NCBI RefSeq assembly: GCF_000299875.1
Contig: NZ_AMRK01000001.1
Location: 496,001-560,000 of the forward strand
Reading direction: 5' to 3'
From: Celeribacter baekdonensis B30
Lineage (GTDB): Bacteria > Pseudomonadota > Alphaproteobacteria > Rhodobacterales > Rhodobacteraceae
DNA length: 64,000 bases
In this document: positions 53,678-61,404 of the stretch, piece after piece
Layout of the letters: the number at the start of each line of letters is the position of its first letter
Numbering within the stretch: position 1 is the stretch's first letter
The notes under the pieces: model-generated
What the model saw: the letters and a program-made list of their open reading frames with translations, nothing else
Databases searched by the model: none
Told to the model about the DNA's origin: nothing
Made by a program: the position numbers and the translations under genes

Positions 53678-54403
53678 GTGACAAACTCTCCCAAAGCATC
53701 GACCTTGACCGGACTGGCGCATTCTTTGCCCGGTGCCACCGTGCGTTATGTGATTGACACGTTGAGCACACGCATTGCGGCACAGGAATTTGCGCTCGAT
53801 GAACGCTTGCCCTCCGAGCGGCAATTGTCGCAGGATTTGGGCGTGGCACGCAACACCGTGCGGGAGGCGTTAGACCACCTTGAATTGCGTGGAATGATTC
53901 GCCGACGGGCGGGGTCCGGGTCGTTTGTGACCTTCAATCCGGGCGGATCGAGCCAAGCGCTCTCAACTGTTGCCGCAGAGACAGGCCCTTTACATCTTCA
54001 GGCGGTGCGCGGGATTTTTGAACCTGAAATGGTGCGCCTCGCGATCATCTCCATGTCCCCGAAACAGATCGACGCCCTGTCCGAAGTTTTGTCACAAATG
54101 GAAGCGGTTCAAGCGGATGCGCTGGCCTTTGTTCGCCTTGAAGAAGAGTTTCACCGGATGATTGCCGTAGGTACGGGCAATCCGCTGTTGGTAGCCTGCT
54201 ACAATCTGGTGATTGATGCGCGTCGTCAGGCTTTTCGCGCCGCGATGTACCGTCGTCATCTGACGCCCGCGCGCATTGCCACTTACCAGCGTGGCTACAA
54301 CGGGTTGTTCAATGCCATCGCGGCGCGCGACATCGAAGAGGCCACAGAATTCATGAAACTCTCTTTGATCGAAGACCAAAAACTTTTGCTGCAAGACGAA
54401 TAA
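53678..54403 (+). CDS. GntR-family regulator, FadR/FCD subgroup
   Basis: The 241-residue protein has the GntR winged helix (VIDTLSTRIAAQEFALDERLPSERQLSQDLGVARNTVREALDHLELRGMIRRRAGSGSFVTF) and a helical FCD ligand domain (QAVRGIFEPEMVRLAIISMSPKQIDALSEVLSQMEA ... FHRMIAVGTGNPLLVACYNLV). Start set at GTG 53678 with AAAGGA 7 nt before; 170 bp separate it from purU. Target unknown; the next promoter (amt) contains a matching palindrome. Confidence 0.88.
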   Translation: MTNSPKASTLTGLAHSLPGATVRYVIDTLSTRIAAQEFALDERLPSERQLSQDLGVARNTVREALDHLELRGMIRRRAGSGSFVTFNPGGSSQALSTVAAETGPLHLQAVRGIFEPEMVRLAIISMSPKQIDALSEVLSQMEAVQADALAFVRLEEEFHRMIAVGTGNPLLVACYNLVIDARRQAFRAAMYRRHLTPARIATYQRGYNGLFNAIAARDIEEATEFMKLSLIEDQKLLLQDE

Positions 54404-54414
54404 TTGGTTCCCTG

Positions 54415-54441
54415 AGTGGCCTGAATGAAGTGGCCTGAATG
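54415..54441 (+). repeat. 13-bp tandem duplication
   Basis: AGTGGCCTGAATG at 54415-54427 and again at 54429-54441, one base apart (14-bp period), 12 nt after the GntR gene stop. Confidence 0.8.
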
Positions 54442-54747
54442 CGTGCCGCAGAAGGGTCTTTTTGATCCGCCTATTGCCATTAAGACCGTGCCGCTCGTGG
54501 CCTCTTTGGGCGAATTCCTTGCGCATTTTCGGATCGAAAGTGCGCCAACATGGGATTCGCACGTTTCCCTTTATTTGTTGGCTCTCCTTGTTCACAGCTC
54601 CCATGTTTTTGTGGGCTGCGTAATAATTGCCCATTTGAGGGCTGTGGGTGTCCGATTTGTCCTAAAATTTGGGTTTCATGAAATTCCCATGGGGAAAAAA
54701 TGTTGACCTATAGTGATTGTTTGACGTGAACTTTGTCCATCCGAGAT

Positions 54748-54765
54748 ACCAATTTCGGAATTGGT
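54748..54765. promoter_or_regulatory. putative operator upstream of amt
   Basis: ACCAATT-TCGG-AATTGGT, a 7-bp inverted repeat 60 nt before the amt start codon. The half-site AATTGGTTCA (54759-54768) also occurs in the tmm promoter (38932-38941), hinting at a shared regulator. Confidence 0.5.
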
Positions 54766-54824
54766 TCAGGCCAAAACAGGGCTGACCCTTCAATAACGAC
54801 CTCCACAGGACAGGGAGATCTCAA

Positions 54825-56204
54825 GTGGAACAGGACCTTGCATCTTTGGCCGCCGCAGTGGCGGAACTCAAAGGCAGCGTAGCCGCAACGAACGGCACGT
54901 TTTCCGAGACTTTTTACTTTTTGACGATCCCGCTCATGGTGCTCATCCATGCCGGGTTCCTCGCATATGAAATGGGCGCATCGCGTTCGAAAAACGCATT
55001 GGCATCCGGGATCAAAAACATCCTCGCCTTCGCGCTGATCGTGCCTTTTTTCTATTTTATCGGCTGGTGGATCTATTGGGCGTTCCCGACAGGTCTTTCG
55101 CTGTCTGAAGGTGCGATGGGCATCTCTGGGCTGGCCTACGCCAATGACGTGGCTCTGCCATGGAGCCAATACATGGGGCCAAACCTTGATGACCGCTCTT
55201 CTGGCGTGTTCTGGGGGGCGTTCGTGCTGTTTGCGGCGACCACCGCGTCCATCCTTTCGGGCGGCGTGATTGAGCGGATCAAACTCACTGGCTTTGTGGT
55301 TTTGGCGATTGTTTTGGGATCCTTTGTTTGGATTCTTGCCGCCGCTTGGGGTTGGCACGCAGATGGTTGGCTCGTCACCAAATTCGGCTACCATGACTTT
55401 GGCGCCGCAGGTGTCGTTCACATGATCGCGGGGTTTTTCTCCCTCGGTGTGATCATCAATCTCGGCCCGCGGATTGGCAAATTCAACGCCGATGGCTCTG
55501 CTAACAACATCCCCGGTCACTCGATGCCAATGACCTTGATCGGTCTGATGCTGATCATCGCGGGCTTTTGGGGCTTCCTCATGGGCTGTGTCATCGTTCC
55601 GGGCGAAGCCTGGTCTTGGGGTACCGAAATCGAAGCCACGATCTATGGCACTCCAATGACAATCTCCGGCATGACCTTCAACACGTTGATGGGCTTCTCT
55701 GGCGGTATTGTTGGTGCCTGGATGATCACACGCGATCCGTTCTGGATGATGTCCGGCGCGCTTGGTGGGATCATTTCCTGTGCGGCGGGTCTCGACCTTT
55801 GGTATCCGCCCATGGCCTTTGCCATCGGTTTCATCGGCGCAGTTGCGATGCCGTTTGTCGCTTCCTTCATCGAGAAACGCGGCATCGACGACGCTGTGGG
55901 CGCCTTTGCAGTGCATGGCTTCTTAGGCATGTGGGGTTTGCTTGCAGTTGGTATTGCGGCTCAGGGCTATCCGGCTTTGTTCGGTGAAGATGTCATCGAG
56001 ACCTCATTTATGGGTCAGCTCGTTGGTGTCGTTGTCATGGGTGCTTTGGGCTTTGTCCCGGGCTACGTGATCTCTTGGCTTTTGAAAGTGACCGGCCAAC
56101 TCCGCGTCCCGAAAGAGGCAGAACTCCTTGGTCTCGACGCCGTCAAAGTTCCGGCTTCCGCCTATCCCGAAGCCATTCATCCCTCTGTCAGCCCTGCTGA
56201 ATAA
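54825..56204 (+). CDS. amt: Ammonium transporter of the Amt family
   Basis: The 459-residue membrane protein has eleven or so predicted helices and the Amt pattern: FLTIPLMVLIHAGFLAYEMGASRSKNALASGIKNILAFALIVPFFYFIGWWIYW, FHDFGAAGVVHMIAG-like GYHDFGAAGVVHMIAGFFSLGVIINLGPRIG with the central His, and AVGAFAVHGFLGMWGLLAVGIAAQG with the second His. It could carry ammonium or methylammonium. GTG 54825 with GGGAG 7 nt upstream. It heads the amt-small protein-dmmDABC run. Confidence 0.9.
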   Translation: MEQDLASLAAAVAELKGSVAATNGTFSETFYFLTIPLMVLIHAGFLAYEMGASRSKNALASGIKNILAFALIVPFFYFIGWWIYWAFPTGLSLSEGAMGISGLAYANDVALPWSQYMGPNLDDRSSGVFWGAFVLFAATTASILSGGVIERIKLTGFVVLAIVLGSFVWILAAAWGWHADGWLVTKFGYHDFGAAGVVHMIAGFFSLGVIINLGPRIGKFNADGSANNIPGHSMPMTLIGLMLIIAGFWGFLMGCVIVPGEAWSWGTEIEATIYGTPMTISGMTFNTLMGFSGGIVGAWMITRDPFWMMSGALGGIISCAAGLDLWYPPMAFAIGFIGAVAMPFVASFIEKRGIDDAVGAFAVHGFLGMWGLLAVGIAAQGYPALFGEDVIETSFMGQLVGVVVMGALGFVPGYVISWLLKVTGQLRVPKEAELLGLDAVKVPASAYPEAIHPSVSPAE

Positions 56205-56230
56205 CGCAGGGATCAGGAAAGGAAATATCA

Positions 56231-56407
56231 ATGGAAGCTCCTTTTGAAGCCACAAGCTGGGACGGGATCACCGGCGCCATCTATGCCGGATACGGCAGCG
56301 TTGAAGGTCTTTGGCTTGCACTCGTTCTTGCCATGGTGGTGGTCGCCGTCGTGCTTGGCTGGCGTCACGAAAAACACGCCTACAATGCGGTCAAGTCCAA
56401 GGACTGA
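56231..56407 (+). CDS. small single-span membrane protein, 58 aa, in the dmm cluster
   Basis: ATG 56231 with AAAGGA 6-8 nt upstream begins MEAPFEATSWDGITGAIYAG and continues with a membrane segment of about 20 residues (GLWLALVLAMVVVAVVLGW) and a basic tail (RHEKHAYNAVKSKD). It lies 26 nt after amt and 89 nt before dmmD. The ribosome site, composition and position argue it is real. Possibly an accessory to the transporter or the monooxygenase; no function can be stated. Confidence 0.7.
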   Translation: MEAPFEATSWDGITGAIYAGYGSVEGLWLALVLAMVVVAVVLGWRHEKHAYNAVKSKD

Positions 56408-56496
56408 TCTTGTCGACATCGGCACAATCCGGGCGGCGGTTCTCTGTCGCCCGGTTTCAAAATCAAAAAGACAAAGCAATCTAAAGGACACGTTTC

Positions 56497-57630
56497 ATGA
56501 CCGCATCATGGAGATTTTCGGCGCTGGCAGACCGGCATCGTGCGCTGGGCTCAAACCTCGAAGACTGGAGCGGAATGGGCACCGCTTGGACCTATGACAA
56601 GGACCAGACGGAAGAATACCTCGCCATTCGGACCAAGGCCGGCGTCATGGATGTTTCGGGCCTGAAAAAGGTCCACCTCATGGGGCCGCACGCGCAATAT
56701 GTGATCGACAAAGCGACCACCCGTGACATTGAAAAACTCAAACCGGGTCGTTCGACCTATGCGACTATGCTCAACGATGTGGGCAAATTTGTCGACGATT
56801 GCGTGATTTACCGTATGGGCCCGCACAGCTTTATGGTGGTGCATGGCTCCGGTGCAGGGCATGAGCAACTGTCAAAATATGCCGCAGGCCGCAATGTCAT
56901 GATGATGTTTGACGATGATCTGCACGACATTTCTCTTCAGGGGCCGATGGCCGTCGATTATCTTGAAAAACACGTTCCGGGCATCCGCGATGTTGTTTAT
57001 TTCAGCCACATCCAAACCACGTTGTTTGGCAAACCTGTGATGATTTCGCGCACGGGCTATACCGGCGAGCGCGGCTATGAAATCTTTTGCCGCCGTCAGG
57101 ATGCTGTGGAAATTTGGGACACGATCGTCTCTGAGGGTGCCGAGATGGGCATCATCCCCTCGCGCTTCACCACGCTCGATCTGTTGCGGGCCGAAAGCTA
57201 TCTGTTGTTCTTCCCCTATGACAACTCGGAAATGTACCCGTTTGAGGACGAGGCCGCAGGCGACACTTTATGGGAGCTTGGTCTTGAGTTCACCGTCTCT
57301 AAAGGCAAAACCGGGTTCCGCGGAGCCGAGGAACATTATCGTTTGCAAGGCAAAGAGCGGTTCAAAATCTACGGGGTGAAACTTGAGGGCACCACGCCAG
57401 CCGCCGAAGGTGCGCCGCTTTTGCAAGATGGCAAGCCCGTCGGCGTTGTCACCATCGGCATGTATTCTCCGCTCAACGAACACAACGTCGGTATCGCACG
57501 GATGCCCGTTGAGTGCGCTGTCGATGGCACCAAGCTGACAGTTCAGAATCCGGACGGCGAAATCGCGGCCATCGCTCATTCGATGCCTTTCTATGACGTC
57601 GATAAAAAGCGGCGCACCGCCAAGGGGTAA
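56497..57630 (+). CDS. dmmD: DmmD, GcvT-like folate-dependent protein of dimethylamine catabolism
   Basis: Aminomethyltransferase-fold protein that probably captures the formaldehyde released from dimethylamine on tetrahydrofolate. The 377-residue protein has DWSGMGTAWTYDKDQTEEYLAIRTKAGVMDVSGLKKVHLMGPHAQYVIDKATTRDIEKL, ISLQGPMAVDYL, SRTGYTGERGYEIFCRR and FTTLDLLRAESYLLFFPYD. First gene of dmmDABC in the order described for roseobacters and pseudomonads. Confidence 0.88.
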   Translation: MTASWRFSALADRHRALGSNLEDWSGMGTAWTYDKDQTEEYLAIRTKAGVMDVSGLKKVHLMGPHAQYVIDKATTRDIEKLKPGRSTYATMLNDVGKFVDDCVIYRMGPHSFMVVHGSGAGHEQLSKYAAGRNVMMMFDDDLHDISLQGPMAVDYLEKHVPGIRDVVYFSHIQTTLFGKPVMISRTGYTGERGYEIFCRRQDAVEIWDTIVSEGAEMGIIPSRFTTLDLLRAESYLLFFPYDNSEMYPFEDEAAGDTLWELGLEFTVSKGKTGFRGAEEHYRLQGKERFKIYGVKLEGTTPAAEGAPLLQDGKPVGVVTIGMYSPLNEHNVGIARMPVECAVDGTKLTVQNPDGEIAAIAHSMPFYDVDKKRRTAKG

Positions 57631-57699
57631 TCGCCTGTCACACACCCGGGGCAGGGCGCGGTAAAGCGCCCGCACCGATCCGACAACAGGACCAAAACA

Positions 57700-58302
57700 A
57701 TGCCGAACACTTCTTTTTCACCCTCAATCGAAAGCCGCCCCACCTATGCGGGACTCGTGCCACAAGGCTCTGCTCCGTCGATCATGATCGCGGATGCCGA
57801 GGGCGCCGAAGCGATCATGGATCTCGCGGAACGGGACGCTGCTGTGCTCGATCAAGCGCATCTGATTTACATCCCAAAAGGGGCTAAATTCGGCTCTAAA
57901 CTGGCCGAACTCGGTGCTAAGGGTTATCATGAAGAGGCGTCTTTGGACGCGGCGATGGCCCTGATCAACCGGCTCTTAGGGTCCGCCCATATGGGGACTC
58001 AGCTTTACCTCGCGGGATCAGAGGGGATGATGGGGCGCGTTTCGGCGCTGGCTTTGTCGCTTGGTCTGCCGCTGGACGCGATCCAGATGGAACATCGCGG
58101 CTCCATTGGGCGACCAATGCAATGCGTCCATTGCAAAGGTGTGACCCAAGACGTCACCACCGATCCGTTTACCTGCTCTCATTGCGGGCTGACCCTGTTT
58201 GTGCGGGACCATTTTTCCCGCCGGCTTGGTGTGTTTCAGGCCGTTTGCGTCGACGCGGAAACCCCCGGCGTTGTTCCTGAAATACAGGAGATCACAGCAT
58301 GA
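57700..58302 (+). CDS. dmmA: Dimethylamine monooxygenase subunit DmmA (zinc ribbon)
   Basis: The 200-residue protein has a globular N-terminal half and a C-terminal zinc-ribbon: Cys142 and Cys145 (CVHCKG), Cys159 and Cys162 (CSHCGL). Assigned DmmA by the fixed gene order dmmD-A-B-C and the zinc-ribbon C-terminus; the letters A-C could be shifted in other naming schemes. Overlaps the dmmB start by 4 nt. Confidence 0.8.
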   Translation: MPNTSFSPSIESRPTYAGLVPQGSAPSIMIADAEGAEAIMDLAERDAAVLDQAHLIYIPKGAKFGSKLAELGAKGYHEEASLDAAMALINRLLGSAHMGTQLYLAGSEGMMGRVSALALSLGLPLDAIQMEHRGSIGRPMQCVHCKGVTQDVTTDPFTCSHCGLTLFVRDHFSRRLGVFQAVCVDAETPGVVPEIQEITA

Positions 58303-59249
58303 GCAAACAGATGATGCTTGAGGTCACCGAGGTCGAGCCTCTCACCCCGCTTGTGACCCGATTCCGCTTTGAACACCCTGAAAAAGCCCCCTTGCCGATC
58401 TTTTCCGGCGGCGCGCATGTGGTCGTCGAAATGCCCGATGGCGAAATGCTTAGGCGCAATGCCTATTCTCTGATTTCTGATCCCAACGATGCGTCCGGCT
58501 ATGAGATCGCCGTGCGTCGCGAAGAGACAGGTCGTGGTGGCTCGCGCTACATGCACAGCGAGGTCACGCCGGGCACCAGGATGCGTATTTCCGTGCCGAC
58601 CAACCTGTTTGCACTCGATCCTCGTGCCCGCAAACATGTGTTGATCGCGGGCGGTATCGGCATCACGCCGTTCCTGTCGCATTTGCGTCAACTCGATTTG
58701 CTGCAACAGCCCTTTGAGCTGCACTATGCCGCGCGGTCGCGTGACGAGGCCGCTGGGCTGAAACTTCTGCCAAAATCCGCGCGCATTCATGTGCAGATTT
58801 CGGACGAGGGCAATCGCATGGATTTGGGTGAAATCCTGACGGATCAACCGATTGGCACCCATGTTTATGTCTGTGGCCCCGAGGGGCTGATTTCTGCGGT
58901 GTTGGACGCTGCAGCGCGCCATGGGTGGCCCAAAGGCGCGCTGCATTCAGAAGCCTTTGCCTCGCCGCCGCCAGGTAAGCCTTTTACCGTTACCCTCGCG
59001 AAATCTGGCCGCACGATTGAGGTCAGCGCCAGCCAAAGCCTGCTCGAAGCCCTTGAGGCCGCCAAGGTCGAGATTGATTGGAGTTGCCGGGGTGGGGCCT
59101 GTGGCCGTTGTGAGACCAAGGTGGCCGCCTGTGATGGCCAGATTGAACATAATGACCATTGGCTGTCGCGCGATGAGCGCGCCGAACAGAAAAAAATTAT
59201 GCCCTGCATGTCGCGCTTTACCGGCGCTGCGCTGGTCCTCGACCTGTAA
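58299..59249 (+). CDS. dmmB: DmmB, ferredoxin reductase with C-terminal 2Fe-2S domain
   Basis: Electron-transfer subunit that feeds the monooxygenase from NAD(P)H. The 316-residue protein has an FAD/FMN reductase fold (RRNAYSLISDP, LIAGGIGITPFLSHLRQL, VYVCGPEGLI) and a plant-type ferredoxin domain with the four cluster ligands Cys263, Cys268, Cys271 and Cys303 (CRGGACGRC ... PCMSR). This layout matches phthalate dioxygenase reductase. 12 nt before dmmC. Confidence 0.93.
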   Translation: MSKQMMLEVTEVEPLTPLVTRFRFEHPEKAPLPIFSGGAHVVVEMPDGEMLRRNAYSLISDPNDASGYEIAVRREETGRGGSRYMHSEVTPGTRMRISVPTNLFALDPRARKHVLIAGGIGITPFLSHLRQLDLLQQPFELHYAARSRDEAAGLKLLPKSARIHVQISDEGNRMDLGEILTDQPIGTHVYVCGPEGLISAVLDAAARHGWPKGALHSEAFASPPPGKPFTVTLAKSGRTIEVSASQSLLEALEAAKVEIDWSCRGGACGRCETKVAACDGQIEHNDHWLSRDERAEQKKIMPCMSRFTGAALVLDL

Positions 59250-59261
59250 CGGAGAGAGAGT

Positions 59262-60305
59262 ATGACCCTTCAATTCAATGACGAAACCTTCCGTGGTGAT
59301 TACAGCTATTTCAACACGGAACACGCGATCAAACGTTTGCCCTTTCCGTTTGATCGCGATGAATACGTGTACTCGGTCAACATCGAGGCTCATCCGGGCG
59401 GCCCCAAAGGTTCGCCGTTTGAGTTCCGCTTTGATGTCGACGAGCACTATGTCTCTGAGATGAAAGACCGGGCGATCACCCTGGATGACGATCCTTTGCG
59501 CTGTCAGTCCTTGCCGCATATGGAGCTGGCCGGATGGGACCTTTTGGAGATCATCATGGTGTCCAAGGCCGAAGATTATACCGACCTCTTTACGCTGCAC
59601 CGCGATGGCAACCGCTGGCATTGGATCAACCGTCCTTTGGGGATCGAACAACGGTTTACATTTCTTGACCCAACGACTTTGCCTTGCGGTCCGATGGAAT
59701 ATATCACCCGCCAGACCCAGGGCGACTTCGCGCTCTTGCACGAGCGCGATGGCAACCTGTGGATGGACGCCGGAATGGTCACGTCTCAGGCGGATTGGTC
59801 TCTTGATTTCGACATTGGCATGAATTTTTTCGAATGGCACGCGCCTGTGCCAAAAGCCAAGCAAATGGGCGTGTTTGATAAGGCGCTGAAATTCCTTTTG
59901 GCGATGCAACAGGGGCAAAGTTATCGTCGTCTGAATTGGACGATGACGGTCAATCCCCGCCTCGACACCAGCCCCGAGAATTACCACAAATGGGGCCCGG
60001 AAAAGCGCACCATCACGCCGGAGAATGTGGGTCGAAAGCAGCATCTTCGGATCGAATTGCAGAGCTTTTGGCGCTTGCCACGCTCTAATGCGATCGCCTT
60101 TCCGATCCGTTGTTACCTCGCCTGTCTCGAAGATATTTGTACGCAACCGAAATGGGGGCGGCGTCTGCACCGGGTTTTGCGCGATATTGATCCGACCTTG
60201 GCCGAGTACAAAGGTTTTGCAGTCAATCAGGATATGATCGTCAATTACCTCTCGCAATTTGATGATGGCGCACCAACCTCTCCGGGGATTTTCCCGGACG
60301 CGTGA
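59262..60305 (+). CDS. dmmC: DmmC, haem-dependent oxidative N-demethylase-like subunit (DUF3445)
   Basis: Likely catalytic haem subunit converting dimethylamine to methylamine and formaldehyde. The 347-residue protein reads as the DUF3445/HODM alpha-like family: FDRDEYVYSVNIEAHPGG, LQLLEIIMVSKAEDYTDLFTLHRDGNRWHWINRPLG-like, MDAGMVTSQADWSLDFDIGMNFFEWHAPVPKAKQMGVFDKALKFLLAMQQGQSYRRLNW and LRIELQSFWRLPRSNAIAFPIRCYLA. GGAGAG ribosome site. Last gene of the cluster. Confidence 0.87.
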   Translation: MTLQFNDETFRGDYSYFNTEHAIKRLPFPFDRDEYVYSVNIEAHPGGPKGSPFEFRFDVDEHYVSEMKDRAITLDDDPLRCQSLPHMELAGWDLLEIIMVSKAEDYTDLFTLHRDGNRWHWINRPLGIEQRFTFLDPTTLPCGPMEYITRQTQGDFALLHERDGNLWMDAGMVTSQADWSLDFDIGMNFFEWHAPVPKAKQMGVFDKALKFLLAMQQGQSYRRLNWTMTVNPRLDTSPENYHKWGPEKRTITPENVGRKQHLRIELQSFWRLPRSNAIAFPIRCYLACLEDICTQPKWGRRLHRVLRDIDPTLAEYKGFAVNQDMIVNYLSQFDDGAPTSPGIFPDA

Positions 60306-60330
60306 AGATATGACCCTTTCTGCCAATGAT

Positions 60331-60365
60331 GTAAGAGTCGCGCCGATGAGAGGTACGGCTCTTAC
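60331..60365. other. long hairpin after dmmC
   Basis: GTAAGAGTCG (60331-60340) pairs with CGGCTCTTAC (60356-60365), 10 bp with one T-G pair and a 15-nt loop, 25 nt after the dmmC stop. No T-run follows, so it is at best an RNA-end stabiliser or a Rho-linked stop. Confidence 0.4.
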
Positions 60366-60400
60366 GGTTCTGCTCTTCAAAATTCATACAATTTTAGGAG

Positions 60401-60415
60401 TTAAGCTGCTTTTCA
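60401..60415. promoter_or_regulatory. CtrA-like half-matching box before motB
   Basis: TTAA-GCTGCTT-TTCA, one base off TTAA-N7-TTAA, 46 nt before motB. Weak alone, but flagellar genes of this order are commonly CtrA-controlled. Confidence 0.3.
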
Positions 60416-60461
60416 TTCCTCTTTGCTAGACCTGTTCTCGGGTGAAGAATGAGGTGGTGTG

Positions 60462-61313
60462 ATGAGCGCTAAAGGCAATGCGCCAATTATCATCAAGAGA
60501 AAAAAGGTTATCGCCGGTGGCGGTCATCATGGCGGTGCCTGGAAGGTGGCCTATGCTGACTTCGTGACCGCGATGATGGCATTTTTTCTTTTGATGTGGC
60601 TGTTGAATGCGACAACGGAAAAGCAACGCAAAGGGCTTGCGGATTATTTCAATCCGACCATTCCCGTAAACCGGATTTCCGGCGGTGGGGACGGGGCTTT
60701 TGGTGGAGACTCGGTGTTTACCGAAGAAACCCTGTCGCAAAACGGGACGGGTGCTTCAAGCTCGCATACCGCAAGTAAAGATGGCTCCTCCAAATCGTCC
60801 ACCTCAACCGAGGATGCAAATGCCGAAGCCATAGAGGCCAAAGCTTTTGCCGAAGTGCAGGAACTGCTCACGGCATTCAGTGGCGAAAGCATGGCCGCCG
60901 ATGAGGCGATGCGCCATATCGTGACGCGCGTGACGGATGAGGGTTTGATCATTGAGCTGCATGATCTGGATGACGAACCACTGTTCAAAACGCGCTCGGC
61001 TGAGCCGGAGGAGATCATGACGCTTCTGGTCGACATGCTGACCGATGTGTTCAAGATTGTCCGCAATGACATCGCGGTCACAGGATATGTTCAATCGCAG
61101 CCACTGGTTGTCGCTGACAATCCGGTCTGGGATCTTTCGACCAAACGTGCAGATCAGGTGCGCCTGCTGCTTGAGGGTAATGGCACGCCGACCAATCGCA
61201 TTCAGCGCGTGACGGGCTATGCGGACCGCAAACCTGCCGTGGGAAACCCCATGTCGGCGCGCAACAACCGTGTGGAGATCATCCTTTTGCGCAACAATGC
61301 GAAAAAGAAATAG
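60462..61313 (+). CDS. motB: MotB-family flagellar motor stator protein
   Basis: Proton-channel and peptidoglycan-anchor subunit. The 283-residue protein has GAWKVAYADFVTAMMAFFLLMWLLNATTE, the single membrane helix with the proton-carrying Asp33, then a Ser/Gly-rich linker (about 70-115) and an OmpA-like C-terminal domain (IAVTGYVQSQPLV ... LSTKRADQVRLLLEGNGTPTNRIQRVTGYADRKPAVGNPMSARNNRVEIILL). ATG 60462 preceded by GAGG; the GTG at 60459 is less likely. motA is not in view. Followed by flgE. Confidence 0.9.
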   Translation: MSAKGNAPIIIKRKKVIAGGGHHGGAWKVAYADFVTAMMAFFLLMWLLNATTEKQRKGLADYFNPTIPVNRISGGGDGAFGGDSVFTEETLSQNGTGASSSHTASKDGSSKSSTSTEDANAEAIEAKAFAEVQELLTAFSGESMAADEAMRHIVTRVTDEGLIIELHDLDDEPLFKTRSAEPEEIMTLLVDMLTDVFKIVRNDIAVTGYVQSQPLVVADNPVWDLSTKRADQVRLLLEGNGTPTNRIQRVTGYADRKPAVGNPMSARNNRVEIILLRNNAKKK

Positions 61314-61328
61314 ATTGGATTTTACGCG

Positions 61329-61343
61329 TTAGGGGGCCGTTAA
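61329..61343. promoter_or_regulatory. CtrA-like box upstream of flgE
   Basis: TTAGGGGGCCGTTAA: TTAG-N7-TTAA, one base off the CtrA consensus, 61 nt before the flgE start. Confidence 0.4.
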
Positions 61344-61404
61344 GCCTAGGTGTGCATTCTGTGACTCGATCTTCGGATCTTAGCAGCAGAAAGGCGCTAC
61401 CTAT

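Larger units (their letters stand above)
54404..54824. other. 421-bp gap before amt, no supported gene
   Basis: Contains a 13-bp tandem duplication at 54415-54441, a stretch with only weak open frames (54425-54706 on plus, and a minus frame) that I cannot match to any family, and a palindrome near the amt start. The open frames lack ribosome sites and family motifs, so I do not call a gene. A decayed remnant is possible. Confidence 0.5.

Noticed and set aside
54708-55916. 402-codon minus-strand frame
   Set aside because: Antisense shadow of the amt gene; His/Arg-rich composition typical of shadow frames.
58947-60380. 477-codon minus-strand frame
   Set aside because: Antisense to dmmB and dmmC, which have clear family motifs; no independent support.
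35017-60461. Genomic island with direct-repeat ends at tRNA-Thr
   Set aside because: No repeat of the tRNA 3' end seen near the right border and no integrase or transposase anywhere in the block.
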